A stretch of DNA of 7,502 bases from Lachnospiraceae bacterium. Its GTDB lineage: Bacteria > Bacillota > Clostridia > Lachnospirales > Lachnospiraceae. The DNA is taken from positions 1 through 7,502 of the forward strand of contig CAAFTS010000039.1 in the NCBI GenBank assembly GCA_900765975.1. Direction: 5' to 3'. Shown here in pieces: positions 1 to 6,824 of this stretch (position 1 is the first letter of the stretch; every line of letters begins with the position of its first letter). A program made the position numbers and the translations under genes. The notes under the pieces are model-generated. The model worked only from the letters and a program-made list of their open reading frames with translations, had not been told where the DNA came from and did no database searches.

Positions 1-29
1 TCGGAGAATATTATAAATTATTTTTTAAA

Positions 30-59
30 TTGAAAGATTCGGTCGAGAAATTTTATAGG
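30..59 (+). promoter_or_regulatory. Candidate sigma-A promoter upstream of nth
   Basis: TTGAAA at 30-35 (5 of 6 to the -35 consensus) is followed after 18 bases by TATAGG at 54-59 (4 of 6 to the -10 consensus). It would start a transcript roughly 35 bases ahead of nth and could drive the whole nth-lon-NUDIX-glycosylase-nucleotidyltransferase run. A second -10-like GATAAT at 73-78 lacks a good -35 partner. Bases 1-29 are AT-rich and hold nothing I can name; they may be the tail of an upstream intergenic region. Confidence 0.35.
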
Positions 60-102
60 AATACAAATTAGGGATAATGCATAAGGAGAAGATAAGAGCT
101 GC

Positions 103-723
103 ATGAAAAAACGAACGAAAGAAATATTAGATATTTTAGATGAACAGTATGGGACGGAGTTTATCTGTTATTTGAATTATGAGACTCCATGGCAGTTGTT
201 GATTGCAACAATGTTGAGCGCGCAGTGTACGGATGCCAGGGTCAATATTGTAACCAAAGATTTGTTTCAGAAATATACATCTGTGGACGCATTTGCGAAT
301 GCGGATTTGAAGGAACTAGAGCAGGATATTAAACCTACCGGGTTTTATCATAATAAGGCGAAGAATATTATCGCCTGTATGAAGGATGTAAGGGATAAGT
401 TTGGTGGTCAGGTGCCGAGAAGTCTGGAAGATCTGACTTCGCTTGCCGGAGTAGGAAGGAAGACGGCGAATGTAATACGGGGAAATATTTACCATGATGC
501 CAGTGTGGTCGTGGATACCCATGTGAAACGAATTTCTAACAGGCTGGGACTGACAAAGCAATCTGATCCGGAAAAGATAGAAAAGGATTTGATGAAAGAA
601 TTGCCGGAGGATCATTGGATTTTGTATAACATTCAGATCATTACATTTGGAAGAAGTATTTGTACGGCAAGAAGTCCTAAGTGTGAGGAATGTTTTCTGC
701 GAAAATACTGTAAGGGAAAGTGA
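103..723 (+). CDS. nth: Endonuclease III (bifunctional DNA glycosylase/AP lyase)
   Basis: This is a base-excision repair enzyme that removes oxidised pyrimidines (thymine glycol, 5-hydroxycytosine) and cleaves the resulting abasic site by beta-elimination. The 206-residue protein is full length. The helix-hairpin-helix motif LAGVGRKTANV lies at residues 114-124 and carries catalytic Lys120. Asp138 sits in VVVDTH. The [4Fe-4S] cluster ligands are Cys187, Cys194, Cys197 and Cys203 (C-x6-C-x2-C-x5-C). All these positions coincide with E. coli Nth numbering. The ATG at 103 is preceded by AAGGAG at 83-88, 14 bases upstream, a longer spacing than usual, but no other start keeps the N-terminal helix. 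It is the first gene of the apparent operon, 21 bases ahead of lon. Every family-defining residue is present, so the assignment is firm. Confidence 0.96.
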   Translation: MKKRTKEILDILDEQYGTEFICYLNYETPWQLLIATMLSAQCTDARVNIVTKDLFQKYTSVDAFANADLKELEQDIKPTGFYHNKAKNIIACMKDVRDKFGGQVPRSLEDLTSLAGVGRKTANVIRGNIYHDASVVVDTHVKRISNRLGLTKQSDPEKIEKDLMKELPEDHWILYNIQIITFGRSICTARSPKCEECFLRKYCKGK

Positions 724-744
724 TAGTGCAGAAGGAGTGGTGAT

Positions 745-3018
745 ATGTTTATAATACCGATTTACGATATGATTATTTTACCCGGAGTTACATATTATTT
801 TAAAAGTGATGTGTTTCGGGAATTGAAGATTCCAGAATTTAAGGCTGGAGATTCCGTACTGTTTATGATGTTAAAAGAAGATAAGAATATTGGCGAGATG
901 TATCCGGATGATTTTTTCAAAATCGGTGTGTCCGGTACGGTGGAAGGCATTGATGGGGAAGGAAATGTCAGCATCCGTACGAAAAATAGGGAGAATCTGG
1001 AGCGGATTTCTGTCGGGAAAGATTTGAGTTTGCAGGCGCTTACCACGGAGCGAACGCAGGTGGATGATGTGGGACCGGAAGAGCAGAAGGAACGGTTTGA
1101 AAAAATGCGTGCCTCAATTCTGCGGTTTATCCAAGGTTTTCAGTGGGGAATCTGGGCGCGGAGCTATATTTTACATTGGAAATCTATGGAAGAGGCTGTC
1201 TCTGCGATTTCTTCGTATTTGAATTTATCCAATGAAGAGCGATATGCCATTCTCGCGGCTGATTCGATGTCGGGACGGATAGAGCTGATGGAACATGCGG
1301 TCTATGAATTTATTGAAATAGCACGTGTCGGTGAAGAGGCGGAGAGCGCACAACAGGAGCGGCATGAAGAGGTATATCGTGAAGAGGCGATTAAGAAACA
1401 GATTGAATTTTTGCAAAAACAATTGGATGAGATGCATCCGGAAAATGTGTCTGATGTTCGGAAATTCGAACAGAAGATACATAATTCAGGGATGAATGAG
1501 ACTGCCCGCAAAGAGGCGGAAAAGGTTCTGAACCGGATGAAACAGGAAGGAAAAGATAGCCATGAATACGGAATGCTTTATGACTATCTGGATTTTGTGA
1601 CGAGTCTGTCATGGAAAAAAGAAATCGTTCCGGAGCTGGATCTTGAGAAAGCTGAAGAAATCTTGAATCGAGATCATTACGGACTGAAAAAGGTAAAACA
1701 GCGAATCATTCAGCAGATGGCGGTTATGGCATTGAACAAACAGCAATCCGGTTCGATTCTTTTATTTGTAGGAGCACCGGGAACTGGTAAGACGAGTATA
1801 GGTCAGAGCATTGCAGAGGCGTTGGGGCGTGCTTATGTACGTGTCAGTCTTGGAGGAATCCGAGATGAGGCGGAAATTCGCGGACATAGGAGAACTTATG
1901 TAGGTGCGATGCCGGGGCGAATTATGGAAGGCATGAAACGGTGCGGCGCATCCAATCCGGTCATGGTATTGGATGAGGTGGATAAATTATCGAAAGATTT
2001 TAGTGGAGATCCGGCGAGCGCCCTGTTGGAAGTTCTGGATCCGGAACAGAATAATAGCTTTACCGATCATTATACAAATGTTCCTTATGATTTATCGGAT
2101 GTGCTTTTTGTATGTACAGCAAATGCCATAGATACCATACCGGAACCTTTGTTAAATCGTATGGAAGTGATTCAGTTTCCGGGATATACAGCGGTGGAGA
2201 AACAACAGATTGCAAGAAAACATTTGCTGCCAAAGGCGATGAAAAAAATGGGGATAAAGAACCAGAATCTAAAGGTGACGGAGAACGCGCTGCAGACACT
2301 TATTCATGATTATACGATGGAGTCCGGCGTGCGTGGTTTGAAGAAACAGTTGGAAACATTGTGTCGGTATGCGGCTGTAAAATTGGTGAAGGGAGAACAG
2401 AAAAGCATTACGGTTAGTCCAAAGAGGCTACAGGAATTTCTAGATCAGAAACCCATCCGGCATGAAAGTATTTTGGAAGAAAAGCAACCGGGAATTGTGA
2501 CCGGTCTGGCATGGACCTCTGCCGGTGGAGAGATTCTTTTTGTAGAAACGTTGTTGACAAAGGGAAGTGGAAAGGTACAGATTACCGGACAATTGGGAGA
2601 TGTCATGAAAGAATCCGTACAGATTGCAATTAGTCTGGTGAAATCCATGTACCCGAAGGAGGCGGAGGTGCTGAAAGACCATGATTTGCATATTCATGTT
2701 CCGGAAGGGGCAGTTCCGAAAGACGGACCATCTGCGGGGATTACGCTGACAACAGCCTTGTCTTCTCTGTTGACCGGAAAAGCGGTAAGTCCGGAATATG
2801 CTATGACGGGCGAGGTGTCACTGCGTGGAACGGTAATGCCGATTGGTGGACTTCCGGAAAAATTAATGGCTGCTCAGAGAGCCGGAATTTCGAAAGTGCT
2901 GATTCCGGAAACCAACGTTGACGACTTGGATGAGGTGGCAGAGGAAGTCAAAGAGAAACTGGAGATTATTCCGGTGAAAAAGGTAACGGATGTGTTAAAG
3001 CGAGTTTTGAAAGAATAG
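745..3018 (+). CDS. lon: ATP-dependent protease Lon (LonA type)
   Basis: Lon is a cytoplasmic hexameric AAA+ serine protease that unfolds and degrades damaged or short-lived regulatory proteins. The 757 residues have the LonA order. A substrate-binding N domain covers about 1-200 and opens with an IPIYDMIILPG block equivalent to the family's LPLRDLVVFPG. A helical linker rich in E, K and Q covers about 200-310. The AAA+ module follows, with Walker A GAPGTGKT at 343-350 and Walker B VMVLDEVDK at 406-414. The C-terminal protease domain has Ser663 in PKDGPSAG and Lys706 in GGLPEKL. The Ser-Lys distance of 43 matches E. coli Ser679/Lys722. At 757 residues it is slightly shorter than E. coli Lon (784). 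The start at 745 has AAGGAG at 732-737, seven bases upstream. I see no upstream CIRCE-like or CtsR-like heat-shock operator; expression probably comes from the nth promoter. Confidence 0.97.
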   Translation: MFIIPIYDMIILPGVTYYFKSDVFRELKIPEFKAGDSVLFMMLKEDKNIGEMYPDDFFKIGVSGTVEGIDGEGNVSIRTKNRENLERISVGKDLSLQALTTERTQVDDVGPEEQKERFEKMRASILRFIQGFQWGIWARSYILHWKSMEEAVSAISSYLNLSNEERYAILAADSMSGRIELMEHAVYEFIEIARVGEEAESAQQERHEEVYREEAIKKQIEFLQKQLDEMHPENVSDVRKFEQKIHNSGMNETARKEAEKVLNRMKQEGKDSHEYGMLYDYLDFVTSLSWKKEIVPELDLEKAEEILNRDHYGLKKVKQRIIQQMAVMALNKQQSGSILLFVGAPGTGKTSIGQSIAEALGRAYVRVSLGGIRDEAEIRGHRRTYVGAMPGRIMEGMKRCGASNPVMVLDEVDKLSKDFSGDPASALLEVLDPEQNNSFTDHYTNVPYDLSDVLFVCTANAIDTIPEPLLNRMEVIQFPGYTAVEKQQIARKHLLPKAMKKMGIKNQNLKVTENALQTLIHDYTMESGVRGLKKQLETLCRYAAVKLVKGEQKSITVSPKRLQEFLDQKPIRHESILEEKQPGIVTGLAWTSAGGEILFVETLLTKGSGKVQITGQLGDVMKESVQIAISLVKSMYPKEAEVLKDHDLHIHVPEGAVPKDGPSAGITLTTALSSLLTGKAVSPEYAMTGEVSLRGTVMPIGGLPEKLMAAQRAGISKVLIPETNVDDLDEVAEEVKEKLEIIPVKKVTDVLKRVLKE

Positions 3019-3057
3019 ATCGAGTTACATAACAGATACAGTTACATGGAGAAAAGG

Positions 3058-3546
3058 ATGATGAAAGAATTAAGTACCTTATGTTATATTGAAAAAGATG
3101 GAAAATATCTCATGCTGCACCGCACTGTGAAGGAAAATGATGTCAACAAGGATAAGTGGATTGGCGTGGGAGGACATTTTGAGAAAAATGAAAGTCCGGA
3201 GGAATGTCTTCTGCGAGAGGTAAAAGAAGAGACCGGATATACGTTGACTTCATGGCAGTATCGAGGAATTGTGACGTTTGTATATGGAGAAGATACTATA
3301 GAATATATGTCTCTTTATACCGCAGATGGATTTGAAGGTACGCCGATTCCCTGTGATGAAGGGGAACTTGAGTGGGTAGATAAGAAGGCGATTTATGATT
3401 TGGAGCTATGGGAAGGGGATAAAATTTTCTTCCGGTTGTTGGAAGAAGGTCGTCCCTTCTTCTCTCTGAAACTGGTATATGACCAAAAGGATGTACTGCA
3501 ATATGCAGCTCTGGACGGAAAGGAATTAAAGGTGGAATTGAGATGA
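3058..3546 (+). CDS. NUDIX hydrolase, MutT/8-oxo-dGTP diphosphatase-like
   Basis: NUDIX enzymes hydrolyse nucleoside diphosphates linked to another group; MutT-like members remove oxidised dNTPs such as 8-oxo-dGTP from the pool. The Nudix box is complete, running from GHFEKNE through REVKEETGY (G-x5-E-x7-REVxEExGY) at about residues 39-61 counted from the 3058 start. The preceding LCYIEKDGKYLMLHR strand and KDKWIGVGGHFE stretch are typical of small MutT-like proteins. Substrate cannot be read from sequence, but a setting between base-repair genes favours nucleotide sanitation. Start choice: an in-frame ATG at 3046 has no ribosome binding site and itself contains GGAG (3048-3051), which lies 6 and 9 bases ahead of the ATGs at 3058 and 3061, so one of those two is the likely start. 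The 3' end overlaps the next gene by ATGA, suggesting translational coupling. Confidence 0.9.
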   Translation: MMKELSTLCYIEKDGKYLMLHRTVKENDVNKDKWIGVGGHFEKNESPEECLLREVKEETGYTLTSWQYRGIVTFVYGEDTIEYMSLYTADGFEGTPIPCDEGELEWVDKKAIYDLELWEGDKIFFRLLEEGRPFFSLKLVYDQKDVLQYAALDGKELKVELR

Positions 3547-4046
3547 AACAGACAGAGTATGAGATTGTTTCGCATGAGTTTGCTCCCATCTTTGATGAGC
3601 GTTCCAGAGTATTGATTTTAGGAACATTTCCATCGGTGAAATCGCGAGAACAAAACTTTTATTATGGGCATCCGCAGAATCGATTCTGGAAAGTCATGGC
3701 GAGGTTGACCGGATGGGAGGTGCCGCAGACGATAGAAGAAAAGAAGGCCCTCCTTTTGGAAAACGGAATTGCCATCTGGGATGTGATTGAGAGTTGTGAA
3801 ATCATTGGTTCTAGTGACAGCAGTATTCGAAATGTTGTACCCGCTGATTTAAACTGTATTTTACAAAATGCGGAGATTCAGACGATTTATGCAAATGGTG
3901 GGACGGCAAAAAAGCTGTATGAGAAGTATAGCCGGGAAAAAACAGGCAGAGAGATAGTAGGTTTGCCATCGACCAGTCCTGCAAATGCAGCCTATTCACT
4001 GGATAGATTGATGGAATTTTGGGGAGTTATAAGAAAAGAACTATAA
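3543..4046 (+). CDS. DNA-deoxyinosine (hypoxanthine) glycosylase, UDG superfamily
   Basis: This is a 167-residue member of the uracil-DNA glycosylase superfamily, closest to the hypoxanthine-DNA glycosylase group (family 6). That group removes hypoxanthine formed by adenine deamination, starting base-excision repair. What I see: an N-terminal motif LILGTFPSVKSRE at residues 24-36, then YYGHPQNRFW at 40-49, and a C-terminal LPSTSPANA at 141-149, which correspond to the two active-site loops of the superfamily. There is no cysteine cluster like that of the iron-sulfur UDG families 4 and 5. The start ATG at 3543 overlaps the stop of the NUDIX gene, and a purine-rich AAAGGTGGA at 3528-3536 sits at proper distance. 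The family call is good. Preference for hypoxanthine over uracil is inferred from family membership, not shown by the sequence. Confidence 0.88.
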   Translation: MKQTEYEIVSHEFAPIFDERSRVLILGTFPSVKSREQNFYYGHPQNRFWKVMARLTGWEVPQTIEEKKALLLENGIAIWDVIESCEIIGSSDSSIRNVVPADLNCILQNAEIQTIYANGGTAKKLYEKYSREKTGREIVGLPSTSPANAAYSLDRLMEFWGVIRKEL

Positions 4047-4063
4047 GGAGAAAGAAGGACATT

Positions 4064-4627
4064 ATGGTAGATAAAGGAGTCATTTTTGGGAGATATCAGA
4101 TTTTTCATCTGAAACATATGGAAGGCGTGCTGGCAGCGAAGATGCGCTGTAATAAGTTATATATAGGCATTACGCACCCGGATATTGTAGCTTATGCGGC
4201 TACATCACCGCTGGATGTAAACGGGGTGACAAAGAGAGAGAATCCATTGACTTATTTTGAGCGGATGGAAATGATACAGGGAGCACTTCGTGATTTTGGA
4301 GTGAAGCGGAAAGAGTTTGAAATTATTCCATTTCCAATCAGCCAGCCGGATTTGATTACACAGTATGCACCGGAGGATGCAACGTATTATATGAGTCTCT
4401 GTACTCCTTGGGATGAAGAAAAATATCGGATTTTACAAAGCCAAGGGCTGAAGACAGAAGTGCTTTGGAGAAGAAATCCGGAAGATATGGGAACGAGTGG
4501 AACGGCGGTTCGTGAGTTGATTCGAAAGAATAACAAAGAGTGGATACAGCAGGTTCCACGATCAGTTGCAGAGTATATTATGGAACATGGAATAGATCGG
4601 AGAATGCAATCAGCAAATATTAATTAG
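4064..4627 (+). CDS. HxxH nucleotidyltransferase, nicotinamide-nucleotide adenylyltransferase-like
   Basis: This is a cytidylyltransferase-fold enzyme (187 residues) that should transfer AMP or CMP from an NTP to a phosphorylated acceptor. The N-terminal GVIFGRYQIFHLKH (residues 5-18) carries the HxxH nucleotide-binding signature (His15, His18), and TSGTAVRE near residues 144-151 is the second signature (ISSTxxR-like, Arg150). The order of motifs, with YFERMEMI and a PFPI strand between them, resembles archaeal-type NMN adenylyltransferases (NadM). The substrate could be NMN or a different phosphate ester, so I give no symbol. An upstream in-frame ATG at 4019 would overlap the glycosylase gene by 28 bases and add a basic, non-family extension. 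The ATG at 4064, with AAGGAG at 4045-4050 and a closer AAGGA at 4055-4059, is preferred. It is the last gene before the terminator at 4668-4716. Confidence 0.82.
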   Translation: MVDKGVIFGRYQIFHLKHMEGVLAAKMRCNKLYIGITHPDIVAYAATSPLDVNGVTKRENPLTYFERMEMIQGALRDFGVKRKEFEIIPFPISQPDLITQYAPEDATYYMSLCTPWDEEKYRILQSQGLKTEVLWRRNPEDMGTSGTAVRELIRKNNKEWIQQVPRSVAEYIMEHGIDRRMQSANIN

Positions 4628-4667
4628 TTATGAAACGATTAACATAAGTGATGAAGTTAAAAAATGT

Positions 4668-4716
4668 GGCGCCGTTCGGTAACTGAATTGAATCAGTTGT
4701 CGAACAGCGCCTTTTT
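4668..4716. terminator. Bidirectional intrinsic terminator between convergent genes
   Basis: A strong inverted repeat pairs GGCGC (4668-4672) with GCGCC (4707-4711), GTTCG (4674-4678) with CGAAC (4701-4705), and TAACTGA (4680-4686) with TCAGTTG (4693-4699). One C-A mismatch and two G-U pairs interrupt it, and the loop is ATTGAA. TTTTT follows at 4712-4716 on the + strand, and six A at 4659-4664 give a U tract on the - strand. It can therefore end both the nth-lon operon and the opposing hemolysin III-like gene. Confidence 0.92.
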
Positions 4717-4728
4717 GGTTGTGGAAAT

Positions 4729-5382
4729 CTATGGAAGCAGATAGGCATACATTACAATAAAGTGGCAGGCACTTCCGCCCATAACGAAGAGATGGAAAAT
4801 TTCATGACTTCCGAAGTTTTTATGTTTATTATTAAACAGTGGTAATTTTAATGCGTAAATGATACCACCAACAGTATAAATAATACCACCGGCAAGTAAC
4901 CAACCGAAGGCTGCCGGAGATAGACTATTTAAAATCTGTGTAAATGCCAGAACACAGGTCCATCCCATTCCAATGTAAAGAACAGAAGATACCCACTTTG
5001 GACAATACACCCAAAAGGCTTTGATTAAAATCCCGGCTATGGCGATTCCCCATACGAGGGCAAGTAGTGGAATCCCTGTTTTTTTATCCAATACTAAAAG
5101 ACAGATTGGCGTATAACTTCCGGTAATTAAAACGAAAATCATCATGTGATCAATCTTTTTAAGGATGGTATTGATTTTTTCGGATTTATCAAATGTATGG
5201 TAAGTTGTGCTTGCGGCATATAAGAGAATCAGACTTGCCGCATAGATTGCAAGTGAGACTACATAAATGTGTCCCGGTTCATGAGCCGCTTTGATTAAAA
5301 GCGGAATAGCTGCAAAAATTGCCATTAGCATTCCGATAAAATGTGTAATTGCACTTCCTGGATCTTTGATGTGTTGTTTCAT
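4729..5382 (-). CDS. Hemolysin III / PAQR family seven-helix membrane protein
   Basis: This is a 217-residue integral membrane protein of the HlyIII/YqfA group, bacterial relatives of adiponectin and progestin (PAQR) receptors. It has about seven hydrophobic segments, near residues 12-32, 38-57, 78-98, 104-124, 131-151, 157-177 and 195-215. The conserved metal-site pattern is intact: S58-x3-H62 in STTYH, Asp78-His79 in KIDH, and His193-x3-His197 in HEIFH. In structurally known PAQR proteins these residues hold a zinc ion and suggest hydrolase-like (ceramidase) chemistry. The name hemolysin comes from a Bacillus cereus homologue and should not be taken as proof of haemolysis. GGGAGG (plus-strand CCTCCC at 5392-5397) lies nine bases upstream of the ATG. 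It is transcribed alone, convergent with the upstream operon and divergent from the ECF gene. The physiological role is unknown. Confidence 0.93.
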   Translation of the reverse strand: MKQHIKDPGSAITHFIGMLMAIFAAIPLLIKAAHEPGHIYVVSLAIYAASLILLYAASTTYHTFDKSEKINTILKKIDHMMIFVLITGSYTPICLLVLDKKTGIPLLALVWGIAIAGILIKAFWVYCPKWVSSVLYIGMGWTCVLAFTQILNSLSPAAFGWLLAGGIIYTVGGIIYALKLPLFNNKHKNFGSHEIFHLFVMGGSACHFIVMYAYLLP

Positions 5383-5440
5383 AAATTAATGCCTCCCAGA
5401 TGATAAAATGTAAAAAATATATAATGCAGTAATAAAAACT

Positions 5441-5469
5441 ATGTTTAGTATATGTACATATTACAACAT
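5441..5469. promoter_or_regulatory. Dyad-symmetric candidate operator in divergent intergenic region
   Basis: A perfect 12-base palindrome, ATATGTACATAT (5450-5461), is flanked by a second matched pair, ATGTT (5441-5445) and AACAT (5465-5469), with a one-base offset between arms. It lies in the 238-base gap between the divergent hemolysin III-like and ECF genes and overlaps weak minus-strand promoter-like elements (for example TTGATT-N17-TAATAT read on the - strand). It may be an operator for a dimeric regulator. In AT-rich DNA short palindromes also arise by chance, so this is tentative. Confidence 0.25.
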
Positions 5470-5522
5470 GTATTCGGATAAATCAAGAGTGAGTTTAAAA
5501 AGAAAAGCGGAAAGAATAAATA

Positions 5523-5572
5523 AACTGGACTGGTTTAAAAATGAAAAACTGGATATTTAAACAGAGCCAGTT
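5523..5572 (+). promoter_or_regulatory. Two-stem leader hairpin upstream of the ECF transporter gene
   Basis: AACTGG (5523-5528) pairs with CCAGTT (5567-5572), and GTTTAAA (5533-5539) pairs with TTTAAAC (5556-5562). A symmetric 4 by 4 internal loop (ACTG against AGAG) separates the stems, and a 16-base purine-rich terminal loop closes it. The structure lies in the probable 5' leader, about 49 bases before the ATG of the ECF S component. ECF vitamin transporters are often controlled by leader RNAs, but I cannot match this one to the TPP, FMN, preQ1, THF or cobalamin riboswitch cores. It is not followed by a T tract, so any effect would be on translation or RNA stability, or it could instead be a DNA operator. 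The rest of 5383-5620 shows only the dyad at 5441-5469 and no convincing + strand promoter. Confidence 0.35.
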
Positions 5573-5620
5573 GAATGCTAGGATAAGAGCAAGAAAAAAT
5601 GAAGAAGGAAGTGGAGAAGT

Positions 5621-6232
5621 ATGGAAAAGAGAAAACGAACAGTGATAAAATTGGCACAGACAGCATTACTTGCAGCGCTTTGCTTTGTGTCTTTTACATT
5701 CTTTCAGATTAAAATACCAATGCCTGGTGGCGGCGATGCAACGTCATTACATATCGGAAATGCATTTTGTGTATTGGCAGCGTTGCTGCTCGGTGGTGGA
5801 TATGGTGGTCTTGCAGGAGCGCTGGGAATGACAATTGCAGATATTTTGGATCCGGTTTATATTGTAGGAGCACCAAAGACGTTTGTATTGAAGTTTTGCA
5901 TTGGACTGATTGTCGGATTGGTTGCACACCGAATTGCTAAAATTAATGAAAGTACAGATAAGAAGTATATATTCCGATGGAGCGTAATTGCATCAATTGC
6001 AGGACTGGGATTTAATGTGGTGGCAGATCCACTGGTTGGTTATTTTTACAAACAATACATTTTGGGACAGCCACAGGAAATGGCAGAAATACTCGCAAAA
6101 TGGAGTACAGCAACAACATTTGTTAATGCGGTTGTATCTACCATTCTTGTTGCAGTTTTGTACAATGTACTCCGCCCGATTTTGTTAAAGACAGGTTTGT
6201 TGATGATCAAAAAAGAAACATCTCAAGTATAG
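5621..6232 (+). CDS. ECF transporter S component, substrate unknown
   Basis: This is a 203-residue membrane protein of the energy-coupling factor transporter family, the substrate-capturing S subunit that docks on a shared EcfT-EcfA-EcfA' module to import vitamins or precursors. About six hydrophobic segments are visible, near residues 10-30, 47-68, 69-83, 86-105, 118-142 and 163-187. The first contains the small-residue TALLAALCF stretch expected for S-T subunit contact. Between the first two is a glycine-rich loop and SLHIGNAF (42-49), typical of the riboflavin/HMP/pantothenate-like S subunits (PF07155-like). The AAT ATPases and EcfT are not in the window, which is normal for group II ECF systems with unlinked S genes. 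GGAG at 5613-5616 and AAGGA at 5605-5609 support the start. No TPP, FMN or similar riboswitch identifies the ligand. It is convergent with the DUF3783 gene, with 46 bases between that contain no clear terminator. Confidence 0.87.
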   Translation: MEKRKRTVIKLAQTALLAALCFVSFTFFQIKIPMPGGGDATSLHIGNAFCVLAALLLGGGYGGLAGALGMTIADILDPVYIVGAPKTFVLKFCIGLIVGLVAHRIAKINESTDKKYIFRWSVIASIAGLGFNVVADPLVGYFYKQYILGQPQEMAEILAKWSTATTFVNAVVSTILVAVLYNVLRPILLKTGLLMIKKETSQV

Positions 6233-6278
6233 TCAGTGCTTTCTTGATACATGCATAGGAAACGGACAGTTATGGCGG

Positions 6279-6653
6279 CTATGAATTCATCATACGATGT
6301 TCTTCTGCGATTTCCTGAAAACAAGCAGGAGCGGTCCAGAACTGATTGGTAGGTGTCAGAATTGCTTTATAAGGAAATGGGCCGGCGCCGCTTTTTCGCA
6401 TTGCAGCCAGAACTTGGTTGAGTTTTGCATCTGATAAAAAGGCAAATACAAACATGGTGTCAGGGAGTTCCTCTCTGGTGAAAGGTTCTTCGACAGCGGG
6501 GATTTCCTTGATGCCTGCCAGAACCCCCAGAGGCTGATTATATTGTTCCTTAGGGACAGAACGGAGCCGTACCTTTAAAGGAAACAAGGCCTTTTCAATG
6601 GCTAGTCGAGATTGTTTATCCGGAAGGTTAAAAACTAAAATGGTTTCTTTCAT
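6279..6653 (-). CDS. DUF3783 domain protein of unknown function
   Basis: This is a 124-residue soluble protein without signal peptide or membrane segment. The C-terminal half, from about residue 68 (MFVFAFLSDAKLNQVLAAMR) through PYKAILTPTNQFWT at about 94-107, resembles the DUF3783 family found in Clostridia. The N-terminal part begins with ETILVFNLPDKQSR, a beta-strand and helix that look like the start of a small alpha/beta domain. No catalytic motif is apparent and I do not assign a function. The ATG has AAGGAG on the minus strand (plus-strand CTCCTT at 6664-6669), ten bases away. It is divergent from the YlmC/YmxH gene across a 171-base gap and probably monocistronic. Homology at the domain level is from recognition of the C-terminal pattern and is moderately certain. 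Confidence 0.8.
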   Translation of the reverse strand: MKETILVFNLPDKQSRLAIEKALFPLKVRLRSVPKEQYNQPLGVLAGIKEIPAVEEPFTREELPDTMFVFAFLSDAKLNQVLAAMRKSGAGPFPYKAILTPTNQFWTAPACFQEIAEEHRMMNS

Positions 6654-6755
6654 AATTGAAAATCTCCTTTATAATATTGCTGAAAATATACTGTTAATAT
6701 AGATTGTACTAAGAAGATTTTAGCTGATTTTTGAAAAAATGGAAAGTGAAAAAGC

Positions 6756-6790
6756 ACAAAAACTGAAAACAAGCATATTTTGAGTATAGA
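6756..6790 (+). promoter_or_regulatory. Candidate promoter region for the YlmC/YmxH gene
   Basis: Two weak readings exist. A sigma-A-like pair is CTGAAA (6763-6768), 16 bases, TATAGA (6785-6790). A mother-cell sporulation (sigma-K-like) reading is AC at 6756-6757, 16 bases, then CATATTTT at 6774-6781, close to the AC-N16/17-CATA-NNN-TA pattern except for the last base. The second is attractive because the gene downstream belongs to a sporulation family, but neither match is strong. The rest of the 6654-6824 gap shows no clear structure. Confidence 0.25.
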
Positions 6791-6824
6791 AAAGCGTATT
6801 GTTAAAGAAAAAGGAGAATCGAAT

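Noticed and set aside
3046..3057. Longer N-terminus for the NUDIX gene
   Set aside because: The ATG at 3046 has no Shine-Dalgarno sequence, and its own codons form the GGAG that serves the ATGs at 3058 and 3061.
4019..4063. Longer N-terminus for the nucleotidyltransferase
   Set aside because: It would overlap the glycosylase gene by 28 bases and add a basic stretch before the family's natural start; AAGGAG and AAGGA both serve the ATG at 4064.
5541..5645. 34-codon upstream ORF overlapping the ECF start
   Set aside because: The ATG at 5541 lies in the hairpin loop and has no ribosome binding site; the peptide has no hydrophobic or regulatory-leader character. Treated as chance.
6233..6278. 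Terminator between the convergent ECF and DUF3783 genes
   Set aside because: I looked for an inverted repeat with a T tract and found none convincing in these 46 bases.
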